64,000 bases of DNA, taken from the NCBI GenBank assembly GCA_963545485.1, contig CAUUJG010000002.1, forward strand, positions 39,784 to 103,783, read 5' to 3'. This document shows positions 46,615-55,026 of the stretch, in pieces. Each line of letters starts with the position of its first letter. The first letter of the stretch is position 1. This DNA is from CAUTUX01 sp963545485. GTDB taxonomy: Bacteria > Bacillota > Clostridia > Christensenellales > CAG-917. The notes below the pieces were generated by a model. The model searched no databases. It was not told the DNA's origin and saw only the letters and a list, made by a program, of their open reading frames with translations. The translations under genes were made by a program, and so were the position numbers.

Positions 46615-46712
46615 AATCTCTTTTATATCACATCAAAAATGCGGTTATTACTTCACAAATCAGTTCCAATTATCCTTTATTACATCAACCAATTTTCTAA
46701 TATTAAAGAAGT

Positions 46713-46742
46713 TTGACAATCTATAATAGCTGTGAATATACT
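46713..46742 (+). promoter_or_regulatory. promoter of tRNA-Leu(CAG)
   Basis: TTGACA (46713-46718), an 18-base spacer and TATACT (46737-46742), 11 bases before the tRNA. The -10 region and the flank are nearly the same as in the first tRNA promoter, a sign of gene duplication. Confidence 0.8.
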
Positions 46743-46753
46743 GTTGTTATCTT

Positions 46754-46837
46754 GTGGCTATGGTGAAATTGGTAGACACGTACGTTTCAGGGGCGTATGG
46801 CTTAGCCATGTGAGTTCAAGTCTCACTAGCCACACCA
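46754..46837 (+). tRNA. tRNA-Leu (anticodon CAG)
   Basis: 84 bases with encoded CCA. Acceptor GTGGCTA/TAGCCAC, anticodon loop TTCAGGG, so anticodon CAG (reads CUG). It differs from the upstream tRNA-Leu only at a handful of positions in the D arm, anticodon and variable arm. The stop codon of the HIT gene follows 3 bases later on the opposite strand. Confidence 0.95.
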
Positions 46838-46839
46838 AG

Positions 46840-47178
46840 TTAACCCATTTTTTCACTTAACAAATCACCGCCTAACACATGAATATGCAAATGTGGCACA
46901 GATTGACAAGCATCAAATCCTTTATTTGAAATTATTCTGTATCCATTCTCCAGTCCGAGCACTTTTGATAATGTCCCAAGCTTTTTAATACATTTCCCTA
47001 ATATCATTGCTTGTCCATCAGTCATCTCTTCAATGTTTGCATAATGCTCTTTAGGTATCAAAAGATAGTGCTTTTTAGCTTGAGGATTAATATCGTTAAT
47101 AATAATCATATCATCATCTTCATACACTCTCTTAGCACCAAGTTCCTTATTTATTATCTTGCAAAAAATACAATCCAT
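46840..47178 (-). CDS. HIT-family nucleotide-binding hydrolase (HinT-like)
   Basis: 112 residues, typical. The C-terminal histidine triad H-L-H-I-H-V near residue 99 and the N-terminal C-I-F-C-K-I-I are the family hallmarks (zinc-type C-x2-C start with a hydrolase motif). HinT enzymes cleave purine phosphoramidates and aminoacyl adenylates. The ATG directly follows the rsmA TAA with GGGGG five bases upstream, so it is coupled to rsmA. Confidence 0.92.
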   Translation of the reverse strand: MDCIFCKIINKELGAKRVYEDDDMIIINDINPQAKKHYLLIPKEHYANIEEMTDGQAMILGKCIKKLGTLSKVLGLENGYRIISNKGFDACQSVPHLHIHVLGGDLLSEKMG

Positions 47179-48024
47179 TTATTCCCCCTTATTTAAATTT
47201 TTTAAAATTTCTTTATATTGTTCTAATGTAAGTTCTTCACCTCTTTGATTCGGTCTTATGCCAGATTCCTTGAATATTCTTGAGAGCTCTTCTTTATTGA
47301 TTTTATACACCCCTGCAAGGTTATTCAATATCGTCTTTCGTCTCATCACAAATGAGCTCCGCACAAGTTTCTTAAGATCACTCTTAATGTCCTTATCAAT
47401 CTTATTTCTATCTATATCTATTTTAACCAATGCACTATCCACTTGTGGTATAGGTATAAACATTTCTTTATGTATTTTCCTAACAATTTTAGCAGAACCT
47501 TCTATTTGTATTGCGAGCGTTATTGCCGAATAATCCGCTGTCCCTGATTCTGCAACAAGTCTATCAGCAACTTCCTTTTGCATCATCACGGTTAAACTTT
47601 CAACCGGCAAATCACTTTCAAGAAAATACATTATTAACGGTGTCGTTATGTAATATGGTAAATTTGCAACAACCTTAAATGGCACATTCACAATGCCTTT
47701 AAAATCTTGCTGTTTCATTCTCAAGATATCTTTAAAATGAAGGTCTATATTATCATATGGTTTAAATACTTTTTCTAAAATAGAACTCAGGTTTTTGTCT
47801 ACTTCAAATGTATATACTTTTTTTGCAACCGCAGCTAATTCAAGAGTTAATGTTCCAGCACCTGTTCCTATTTCAACAACGGTATCATCTGAGGTAATTG
47901 AGGCATCATGAACAATTGCCTTTAATAAATTTTTATCAAAGATAAAATTCTGTCCTAGCCCTTTATTGAATTTAAACTTATCATTTTTCAACAAAGCCAG
48001 AAGCTGGTTATCAGTACTCATCAT
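47179..48024 (-). CDS. rsmA: 16S rRNA dimethyladenosine transferase
   Basis: 281 residues. It dimethylates A1518 and A1519. SAM motif E-I-G-T-G-A-G-T-L-T near residue 51, and the catalytic N-L-P-Y-Y-I-T-T-P near residue 119, both intact. It overlaps the upstream radical SAM gene by 14 bases. Usual partners in Bacillota are tatD and rnmV, and here only the radical SAM gene linked to tatD is retained. Confidence 0.95.
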   Translation of the reverse strand: MMSTDNQLLALLKNDKFKFNKGLGQNFIFDKNLLKAIVHDASITSDDTVVEIGTGAGTLTLELAAVAKKVYTFEVDKNLSSILEKVFKPYDNIDLHFKDILRMKQQDFKGIVNVPFKVVANLPYYITTPLIMYFLESDLPVESLTVMMQKEVADRLVAESGTADYSAITLAIQIEGSAKIVRKIHKEMFIPIPQVDSALVKIDIDRNKIDKDIKSDLKKLVRSSFVMRRKTILNNLAGVYKINKEELSRIFKESGIRPNQRGEELTLEQYKEILKNLNKGE

Positions 48025-48628
48025 CCTCCTTTATATATTCACGCACTCTAAACTTTGCTCCGATCTTTTCAGCTATCTTCGCACACTTTTCTATTTCTTC
48101 TTTTCCTATACTGCTAACAACCGACAATATAGTGCATATCCCAACCTGCACACACTGTCGTGCAAATTTAAGCATTTCTTCAAAGGCATTTGAATATATG
48201 CTTTTACATATGTCTTGATATTTTTCAGCATTCGAAGCATTTAAAGATATTGATATTTCATCTACAATACCTTCAAGCTTACTTGCAACATTCTCTTGTT
48301 TATTTATTAAGTTTGCTAAACCATTTGTATTAAGTCTCACTCTTTTATTGTGCTTCTTTAAAAACTCACCAACTTTACACAACAAATCAAATTCACATGT
48401 AGGCTCTCCAAATCCACAAAAAACAATTTCATTGTATTTTTTTAAATCAAATTTATTAATTGCATCTATGACATCATCATATGTTGGCTTCTTTTTAAGC
48501 CACAAATAGTTCCCATTAACTTCATCCTTAACATTTCTAATACAAAATGAACAACGATTAGGACATTTATTTGTGAGGTTAATGTATAAGTTATTCTCAA
48601 ATTCATATGCGTATATTGATCCAGTCAT
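48011..48628 (-). CDS. radical SAM protein of the TatD-linked family
   Basis: 205 residues, a compact core without extra domains. The cluster motif C-P-N-R-C-S-F-C-I-R near residue 20 fits C-x3-C-x2-C. G-F-G-E-P-T and the R-L-N-T-N-G strand follow. Such proteins are usually encoded between tatD and rsmA; the enzyme reaction is unknown. Here tatD is absent from the window. The start ATG 48628 has no SD, and the -10 sits six bases upstream. It overlaps rsmA by 14 bases. Confidence 0.85.
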   Translation of the reverse strand: MTGSIYAYEFENNLYINLTNKCPNRCSFCIRNVKDEVNGNYLWLKKKPTYDDVIDAINKFDLKKYNEIVFCGFGEPTCEFDLLCKVGEFLKKHNKRVRLNTNGLANLINKQENVASKLEGIVDEISISLNASNAEKYQDICKSIYSNAFEEMLKFARQCVQVGICTILSVVSSIGKEEIEKCAKIAEKIGAKFRVREYIKEDDEY

Positions 48629-48634
48629 AAAAGT

Positions 48635-48643
48635 ATTATAGCA
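48635..48643 (-). promoter_or_regulatory. extended -10 promoter of the radical SAM-rsmA-HIT operon, probably leaderless
   Basis: TG-C-TATAAT (-10 at 48635-48640), then six bases ACTTTT, then ATG 48628. The transcription start would fall on or next to the start codon. A weak -35 cannot be seen, which fits an extended -10 promoter. Confidence 0.6.
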
Positions 48644-48852
48644 CCTATTGTTGAATTAAGGTGATTAGTCATAGTTGTATCGACTTATCTTTGTGTTTTA
48701 ATTTTTCTTAGAATGCCACTTATATTCTCTAAATAAAATTTCAAGCTAAAATTCTTCTTATAAGACATGTTGCTAAGTAAAATTTGTTTTCCTTTATTTG
48801 AAAATTTCTACAAGTTATTATCTTCTAAATTTTATATTGTTATATATAAAAT

Positions 48853-48879
48853 AAAAGGACAAATGTTATTTGCCCTTTT
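48853..48879 (-). terminator. intrinsic terminator after the M28 peptidase gene
   Basis: AAAAGGGCAAAT with ATTTGTCCTTTT forms a 12-bp stem (one G-U pair) with a 3-base loop on the minus strand, followed by a T-rich stretch. It lies 39 bases beyond the M28 stop and closes the mutarotase-M28 unit. Confidence 0.8.
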
Positions 48880-48917
48880 ATTTTTCCCTTCCTTTATATA
48901 TAACTTATTTAAGTTAC

Positions 48918-50204
48918 TTATTTACTTTGACCATATTTTTGATCAAACTTCTCAAGAACCTTTACACTTGTTGCATAGCAGTTTTCTAAAGCATCTTTAC
49001 TGAGGTTTGTGTATGTATCTTTCATTGTGTGGTAATAATCTTGCAATACATGATTAAGAGCTGTTATTCCTACTGACTTATGTCCACCCTTCGCAAATGC
49101 TGCACTATCAACACCACCACCAAATGGAGGTACCATAGACTTGTTACACTGTATCCCAAGTTCTTTTGCACTTTCCATAAAGCACTCTGCTGCTTCTTTA
49201 TCTGAATCAATCATACCATTCATATTTTTATAGTTAACTGCAAGGAATTTTGCTTCAGCAATTGTATCATAAGCAAATATCCATGTTGGCACATCTTTAT
49301 ATTCGTCTTTGTGTTGTTTAACCCAAGCTTTCGCTCCTCTCAATCCAGCTTCTTCACATCCAGAAAGGATTACACCAACTTCTGTGTGTTCAAGTTCAAT
49401 ACCAGCATCTTTCATTGCCTTTAATATCGCAATACCCATATAGCAACCTGTTAGATTATCGTTTGCTCCATCAACAGTTACTTTTGGGTTCCATAAAAAA
49501 TACATGCCAAAAATAAATGGAACAAATACAAGTGCTGCTATTGAGAACCAGAACAATGCTTTGCCATATATTGCGGTATATACTGGAAGACTAAAATCTG
49601 TGAACCAAAACTTGCCGGTTTTCTTTGCTAAAAATACTGTTCCAATTATTGATAAAATAAAGAATAAGAAATCACCGCCTACGCTTAATACAATATGACT
49701 TTCATAGGCAGCACCACCAAATTTATTATTTACTGGCCACACCCACGCTGCATCAGGATGTCCATTAAAGAATATCCTTGCTTTAACTTCTCCTGTACAC
49801 TTCTTTATAGCCGTCACATTATGTCCTGTTCTTTTTGGAAACATAAAATCTATAAATTGTTTATATATACCAAATTCCATGAACATTACAAAAAATCCCA
49901 ATGCCATAATGGCAACAGCAAGAATTGGCATAAAATAAAACAGTATAATTCCCAATAGTGCTGTAGATACTGTTATATATACCCAACCATAGAATGATTG
50001 CGGATGAAGTGAAAACGGTTCAACTTTTGCTGTTTCACAACCGCCATCCTTTTTTAGCACATCAGCCATGTATTCACACGCTATTTTTTCGCCCTCTTCT
50101 CCAGGCGTTCTTTTCGGTATGTTCTTACATACATGAGTGATTTCATCAATCATATACTGTGCACCTTTATCTTTCTCCTTAATTAATTTTGAAAAATCAG
50201 CCAC
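48918..50204 (-). CDS. membrane-embedded M28-family metallopeptidase
   Basis: 428 residues. The zinc ligands and catalytic residues of M28 are visible: G-H-P-D-A-A near residue 149, G-A-N-D-N-L near 244, E-E-A-G near 283 and Y-Y-H-T near 395. The domain is interrupted by hydrophobic segments at about residues 75-112 (one or two helices) and two near 175-235, so the enzyme is in the membrane. No N-terminal signal is present. Usual M28 enzymes release N-terminal amino acids; the side facing outwards is unclear. SD GGGG precedes the ATG. The LacX-like mutarotase gene lies 22 bases upstream. Confidence 0.85.
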   Translation of the reverse strand: MADFSKLIKEKDKGAQYMIDEITHVCKNIPKRTPGEEGEKIACEYMADVLKKDGGCETAKVEPFSLHPQSFYGWVYITVSTALLGIILFYFMPILAVAIMALGFFVMFMEFGIYKQFIDFMFPKRTGHNVTAIKKCTGEVKARIFFNGHPDAAWVWPVNNKFGGAAYESHIVLSVGGDFLFFILSIIGTVFLAKKTGKFWFTDFSLPVYTAIYGKALFWFSIAALVFVPFIFGMYFLWNPKVTVDGANDNLTGCYMGIAILKAMKDAGIELEHTEVGVILSGCEEAGLRGAKAWVKQHKDEYKDVPTWIFAYDTIAEAKFLAVNYKNMNGMIDSDKEAAECFMESAKELGIQCNKSMVPPFGGGVDSAAFAKGGHKSVGITALNHVLQDYYHTMKDTYTNLSKDALENCYATSVKVLEKFDQKYGQSK

Positions 50205-50226
50205 TTTATTCCCCCCTAAGTAACTT

Positions 50227-51108
50227 TTATTTATTAATTTTAATTGACCATGTTAATGAATGTGTTCCGCCTGGTTGCAATCTAAACATATCTTTTTTTG
50301 TCTCAAGATCATCTACGATCCCTTCATATGAAGGTAATGATGTCCATGGTTCTATTGCAACAAACGGTGCATCGCTTTTAGTAGTATGCCATAAAGCAAG
50401 ATACTTCATCTCTTCTGGATATGAGACTGTTACAGACTTATTATGATTCTTTGACTTCAAACTTACTTCTCTCGCAACATTCTCAAGGACTATTGCATCG
50501 TTATCAAAAAGTGAATGTTTTAAATTCAATATTTTACCATCTCTTAAATTAAAATTTTTTCTTTCTTCAGTTGTATAACATTTTGGAGACATGACAACTT
50601 GTTTAGGATTTGTACTATCCGAAAATTCAAGGTAATAATCTTCAAACTTGTCATCCATAATAGGTGCATTAAATCCTGGATGTCCACCGTATGCATATAT
50701 AAGCTCCTTTGTTCCGGAATTTATTAATGCATATGTTATTATCAATTCATTTCCATTTAATGCATATTTAACAAGATAGTTAAAACGGAATGGATACATT
50801 TTTTTTGTCTCTTCATTCCCTCTCATCCTAAAAGTTACAGCACTGCCACCTCTGTCTGATATGAGCTTCAATTCACTTTTTCTGACAAAACCATGCAAAT
50901 TCATCTCATATGTTTTGCCCTGATATGTATATTTACCCTCTGTTAATCTTCCACAAATTGGAAATAAATTATATGCTCTACCTTTCCAATATTTTTCATC
51001 TCCTTGCCAAAGATATTCTCTATCCTCACTGTCTTTAATCGACATTAACTCAGCACCTAAACTGCTGATAGTTACTGTAAGTTCATTATTGGCAATAGTA
51101 TAAAGCAT
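50227..51108 (-). CDS. LacX-like aldose 1-epimerase family protein
   Basis: 293 residues, soluble. Family motifs: G-A-E-L-M-S-I near residue 17, Y-L-W-Q-G-D near 30, C-G-R-L near 52, H-G-F-V-R near 72, and G-G-H-P-G-F-N near 140 (catalytic His), with E-P-W-T near 259. It interconverts anomers of hexoses or hexose phosphates. There is no sugar operon beside it. It is followed by the M28 gene after a 22-base gap, and SD AGGAGAAAT precedes ATG 51108. Confidence 0.85.
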   Translation of the reverse strand: MLYTIANNELTVTISSLGAELMSIKDSEDREYLWQGDEKYWKGRAYNLFPICGRLTEGKYTYQGKTYEMNLHGFVRKSELKLISDRGGSAVTFRMRGNEETKKMYPFRFNYLVKYALNGNELIITYALINSGTKELIYAYGGHPGFNAPIMDDKFEDYYLEFSDSTNPKQVVMSPKCYTTEERKNFNLRDGKILNLKHSLFDNDAIVLENVAREVSLKSKNHNKSVTVSYPEEMKYLALWHTTKSDAPFVAIEPWTSLPSYEGIVDDLETKKDMFRLQPGGTHSLTWSIKINK

Positions 51109-51297
51109 ATATTTCTCCTGAAAAAACTACATAATTATTATACAACTCACAAAATACTATTTCTATATTTAATTAAATTTTTTACTATGTTTTTGTATGG
51201 TTTTTTATGATTTTTAAGGTTTTTATAACTTTTAAGATTATATAAATATTTATATAAAAATGAAAAAACGCCTTTTTATAAAACAATACAAATGATA

Positions 51298-51326
51298 TGG
51301 CGGTACTGATAAAATCTTTACCGCCA
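51298..51326 (-). terminator. hairpin terminator after the ABC transporter operon
   Basis: TGGCGGTA and TACCGCCA form a perfect 8-bp stem, lengthened by partial pairing of the flanks (ATGAT/ATCAT). It starts 20 bases after the stop at 51347. T-rich sequence follows on the minus strand, so it is the likely end of the two-gene ABC transcript. Confidence 0.65.
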
Positions 51327-51346
51327 CCATCATATTTTCAATATAG

Positions 51347-53083
51347 TTACTGTGCTTGTAATTTCAATGCTTCAGCAAAGTATCCTTTCGTTTTCATGAG
51401 CTCTTTAGGTGACCCTGAAGCTTCAATTTTACCATTGTTGATAACTACTACTTTATCTGCATTTACAACTGTTCTCATTCTATGAGCTATAACGATAACC
51501 GTTTTATTTTTAATCAATTCTAATAGTGCTCTCTGTATACTTGATTCACATTCTGCATCAAGTGAAGCTGTAGCCTCATCAAGTAATATTACAGGGGAAT
51601 TTTTAAGCATCGCTCTAGCTATAGATATCCTTTGTCTCTCTCCACCAGACAATCTGGAACCATTTTCTCCTATTTCCGTATTATATCCATCTGGCAATCT
51701 GGAAATAAACTCATCACAGTTCGCCAATTTCGCTACGGCAAATACCTCTTCATCTGTAGCATCTTTTTTGCCCATACGTATATTTTCTAAAATTGAATTA
51801 TTAAATAATAATACATCTTGAAATACAACGGAATATTCTTGCAACAGTCTTTCCGGCATTACCTCACTAATATCTGCTCCCCCTAAAGTAATTGTCCCTG
51901 AATTCACATCCCAAAATCTTGCTGCCAGTTTAGCTAATGTACTTTTCCCACCTCCAGAAGGTCCAACAAGTGCGGTTACTTCTCCTTGCTTCGCAACAAA
52001 TGACACATCCTTTATCGTGCCTTCCTCTTTTTCATATTCAAAAGAAACATTCTTAAATTCAATATCATAGCCCTTATTCTTAAGCTCATTTTCTCCAGTC
52101 TGTATTGGAAAGTTTTTCATTTCTTGTATAACTTCAATATTTGTAAAAACATACTGCAACATGAATGAATCACTTATTGCACTCTCATATGGTGCATAAA
52201 TTGCAACTGAAGCTATAAGACTAGCAACCAATTCAAATTCACCAAATTTTGTGCCAAGCTGCCCTACACTTCCTTTTCCATATAAAATAATTGCGACTAT
52301 CGCAGTGCTTACTATCCCCAACCTTATTATCGCCTTACAGATATTCATCATTACACCAGCATACAATTCCATTTTAATTTTTGATTTAAAAAGGGTTTTT
52401 AATCTCTTGTCTGTGTTACTGATGATATGCCCCTCATATTTATATGCCTTTATTTCATTAGCCATATCAAATGCGTTTTGCATTTCATTTTCCAATGCCA
52501 AATTATCTCGTGTTGTATTGCGATAAATATTTTTTTGTTTATTCATAGTTACAAGCAATGATATAGCTGAAACCGGCAACACCCAAAAAAGTGCTAATGC
52601 TATTTCCCATCTCCATGCAAACATACTTATGCAAAACATAATTGCAACCAAAGTAGAAGCATATATTTGTGGAACAGAATGCGAAAATAATTGTTCCATA
52701 TTGCTCGCATTTTTTGTCATTGTCGCACTAAATGAAACAAGATCTCTTTTGCCAAAATACGCTATAGGCAACATCTTAATTTTATCAGCCATTTGAATTC
52801 TTGTTTTACATGTTGATGTATATATTTTTGTATATGTCATTTTGTATTGGATATATGAAAATACAAACATCACAAGAAACATTCCAATTGAAATTCCAAC
52901 ATATACTCCTATATTTGGAAGATGTTTATTTGCAGTATCAAAATAATCATTAAGAAATATGAATGAATATATTGCTGGTAATAAAAGACTCAACTGCATG
53001 AAGATAGTAGTGATAATGGCAACCAATAAATACTTTGCACCATCATTAGAAAGACCGTATCTTTTTTCAAAAAATTTAAGCAT
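51347..53083 (-). CDS. ABC transporter, fused membrane-ATPase half, Irt/Ybt-like (second subunit)
   Basis: 578 residues. Residues 1-310 hold six membrane helices, and the ATPase follows: Walker A G-P-S-G-G-G-K-S-T near 371, Q-loop, signature L-S-G-G-E-R-Q-R near 472, Walker B V-I-L-L-D-E-A-T-A-S-L-D near 493 and H-loop I-A-H-R near 529. The Walker B Glu is present, so its site should hydrolyse ATP. It pairs with the upstream gene, overlapping it by eight bases. Subfamily assignment (siderophore import or export) is by resemblance only. Confidence 0.85.
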   Translation of the reverse strand: MLKFFEKRYGLSNDGAKYLLVAIITTIFMQLSLLLPAIYSFIFLNDYFDTANKHLPNIGVYVGISIGMFLVMFVFSYIQYKMTYTKIYTSTCKTRIQMADKIKMLPIAYFGKRDLVSFSATMTKNASNMEQLFSHSVPQIYASTLVAIMFCISMFAWRWEIALALFWVLPVSAISLLVTMNKQKNIYRNTTRDNLALENEMQNAFDMANEIKAYKYEGHIISNTDKRLKTLFKSKIKMELYAGVMMNICKAIIRLGIVSTAIVAIILYGKGSVGQLGTKFGEFELVASLIASVAIYAPYESAISDSFMLQYVFTNIEVIQEMKNFPIQTGENELKNKGYDIEFKNVSFEYEKEEGTIKDVSFVAKQGEVTALVGPSGGGKSTLAKLAARFWDVNSGTITLGGADISEVMPERLLQEYSVVFQDVLLFNNSILENIRMGKKDATDEEVFAVAKLANCDEFISRLPDGYNTEIGENGSRLSGGERQRISIARAMLKNSPVILLDEATASLDAECESSIQRALLELIKNKTVIVIAHRMRTVVNADKVVVINNGKIEASGSPKELMKTKGYFAEALKLQAQ

Positions 53084-54857
53084 TCTTCACCTCCAGTTTC
53101 CAGTCAAGCGATGAACAATATTCATCATACATTTTCTTGTATCCACCATTGTTTTTACATAATTCATCATGAGTACCGGACTCAACAACCTTACCATCTT
53201 CTATATACAAAATTCTGTCTAAGTCCTTTACAAGATTTAATCTGTGAGCAATATATATTGCCGTTTTACCCTTGCTTAATTCTGCGAGTCCTTCATACAT
53301 CAATTTTTCATTTTCTGGATCCGCAAACGCCGTAGCCTCATCAAGAATAACTATTGGCGACTGTCTTAACATAGCTCTTGCTAGTGACACCCTTTGACAC
53401 TCTCCACCAGATAAATATGTGCCTTTTGTTCCTATAACCGTATCAAGCCCATTAGGTAATTTATTGACTACGCTATCTGCTCTTGCAAGTTTCAATGCTT
53501 TATTAATCTCATCATCTGTAGCGGTCCTGCCCATTAGTACATTATCTCTTATACTCATACTGAACAGCTTTGTATTCTGAAAAATAAATGAGATATTTTC
53601 TCTTAAATTTTTTTCTTCGTATTCCTTTATATTCTTATCTCCAACTAATATCTCTCCTTCAGTAGTATCATAAAAACGAACAGCCAACTTTGCTATCGTA
53701 CTTTTACCACTTCCCGATGGTCCTACAAGAGCTATTCTTTCCCCCTGATTTACTGTAAAACTTACATTATCAAGAACTTTATTTTTATCATATGCAAATG
53801 AAACATTTTTAAACTCAATATTGCATTTGTCTGAATTTATGACTTCATTGCCAAATTCAATGTCTTTATATTCCAGAATCTTTTCCATCTTATTCATTGA
53901 GATTTTCACCATATTTACACTTTGACTGATCTTTGCACTCTGCATCATATATATACTCAACTGTGGTGATATCAGCATTACAAATACTAATGCAATTATT
54001 ATATCCGCAATATTTGAACCCTTTGGCATTGCTAATGAATATGCGATTGGTACAACTATGAAAGAAACTGAACTCACAATTGTTAAATACAATGCAAATG
54101 GTACTTCCCACATCTTTGTATATTTTGAAATTGTTCTATGATATTCCTGAATCAGATTGTATAATTTTTTAAATGAATTTATTGATTGATTAAATACTTT
54201 TAATACCGGTACACCTCTAATGTATTCAACGGTTTCACCTGCCATTAAATCCTGTGCCTGAATATATTGAACCATAAACTGTTTGCTTTTACCTAACATC
54301 ATGGATCCCATTGCGATAAATCCGACTACAAATGGGATTAACGCTGCAAGACCCATTCTCCAATCAACATATATCATTGATACAATTACTATCACCGGTA
54401 CAAGCATAGATGCCACCAAGTCCGGTAATGCATGAGCAAATAGCACATGTGTCGACTCAGCACCTTCATGTATTGCATTTCGTATTTCACCACTTTTTAT
54501 TGATGTAAAGTATCCCATAGGCTTATTCATAACAGATGAAAATGCTTTATTCTGTATACCTACTTCAGCATGAAATTGAGCTACATGTGAACACATCAAT
54601 GAAGCAAAATATGTTATAATTCCAAGAATTGCTGTTACCCCGATAACCGTAAGATTTTTGCTTTGATACAATAGTGTTTGCTTCTCAGGATTATTCCCAA
54701 GAAGATCACGCAATACAAGCCAAATAAAAATTATTGGCATTATTGTTAAAGCAGTACTAAACGCTGAAAATATAAGCGAAACAGGCATTAACAGCCTGCT
54801 CTTTCCCATATACTTCCCTATCTGCTTAAATACGGATTCTTTCTTTTTAGTTTTCAT
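53076..54857 (-). CDS. ABC transporter, fused membrane-ATPase half, Irt/Ybt-like (first subunit)
   Basis: 593 residues from ATG 54857, which has AGAGG seven bases upstream. A longer frame from 54923 would add 22 residues with no ribosome site, so it is not used. The membrane domain spans about residues 20-310. The ATPase has G-P-S-G-S-G-K-S-T, signature L-S-G-G-E-C-Q-R, Walker B I-V-I-L-D-E-A-T-A-F-A-D-P-E-N-E and H-loop I-A-H-R. The 'DEATAFADPENE' form is typical of the IrtA/YbtP-type siderophore importers and related exporters. No siderophore-binding or synthesis gene lies nearby. Confidence 0.85.
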   Translation of the reverse strand: MKTKKKESVFKQIGKYMGKSRLLMPVSLIFSAFSTALTIMPIIFIWLVLRDLLGNNPEKQTLLYQSKNLTVIGVTAILGIITYFASLMCSHVAQFHAEVGIQNKAFSSVMNKPMGYFTSIKSGEIRNAIHEGAESTHVLFAHALPDLVASMLVPVIVIVSMIYVDWRMGLAALIPFVVGFIAMGSMMLGKSKQFMVQYIQAQDLMAGETVEYIRGVPVLKVFNQSINSFKKLYNLIQEYHRTISKYTKMWEVPFALYLTIVSSVSFIVVPIAYSLAMPKGSNIADIIIALVFVMLISPQLSIYMMQSAKISQSVNMVKISMNKMEKILEYKDIEFGNEVINSDKCNIEFKNVSFAYDKNKVLDNVSFTVNQGERIALVGPSGSGKSTIAKLAVRFYDTTEGEILVGDKNIKEYEEKNLRENISFIFQNTKLFSMSIRDNVLMGRTATDDEINKALKLARADSVVNKLPNGLDTVIGTKGTYLSGGECQRVSLARAMLRQSPIVILDEATAFADPENEKLMYEGLAELSKGKTAIYIAHRLNLVKDLDRILYIEDGKVVESGTHDELCKNNGGYKKMYDEYCSSLDWKLEVKNA

Positions 54858-55026
54858 TTTAGCCTCTAAAGTTAAAGATAAATAACTTAATTTTAGAATA
54901 ACATACTCGTTATTTCTTGTCATTTAAATTTTTTCTTCTAGAGACAATTTTTTCGCTATTTCTAAGTAGTATGTAACTTTCAACTAATACATAAATGCAA
55001 ACACCTACTGATATAAATTAATTTAC

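Noticed and set aside
54858..54923. 22-residue N-terminal extension of the first ABC subunit
   Set aside because: No ribosome site before it, and the residues do not resemble the family. ATG 54857 has AGAGG upstream.
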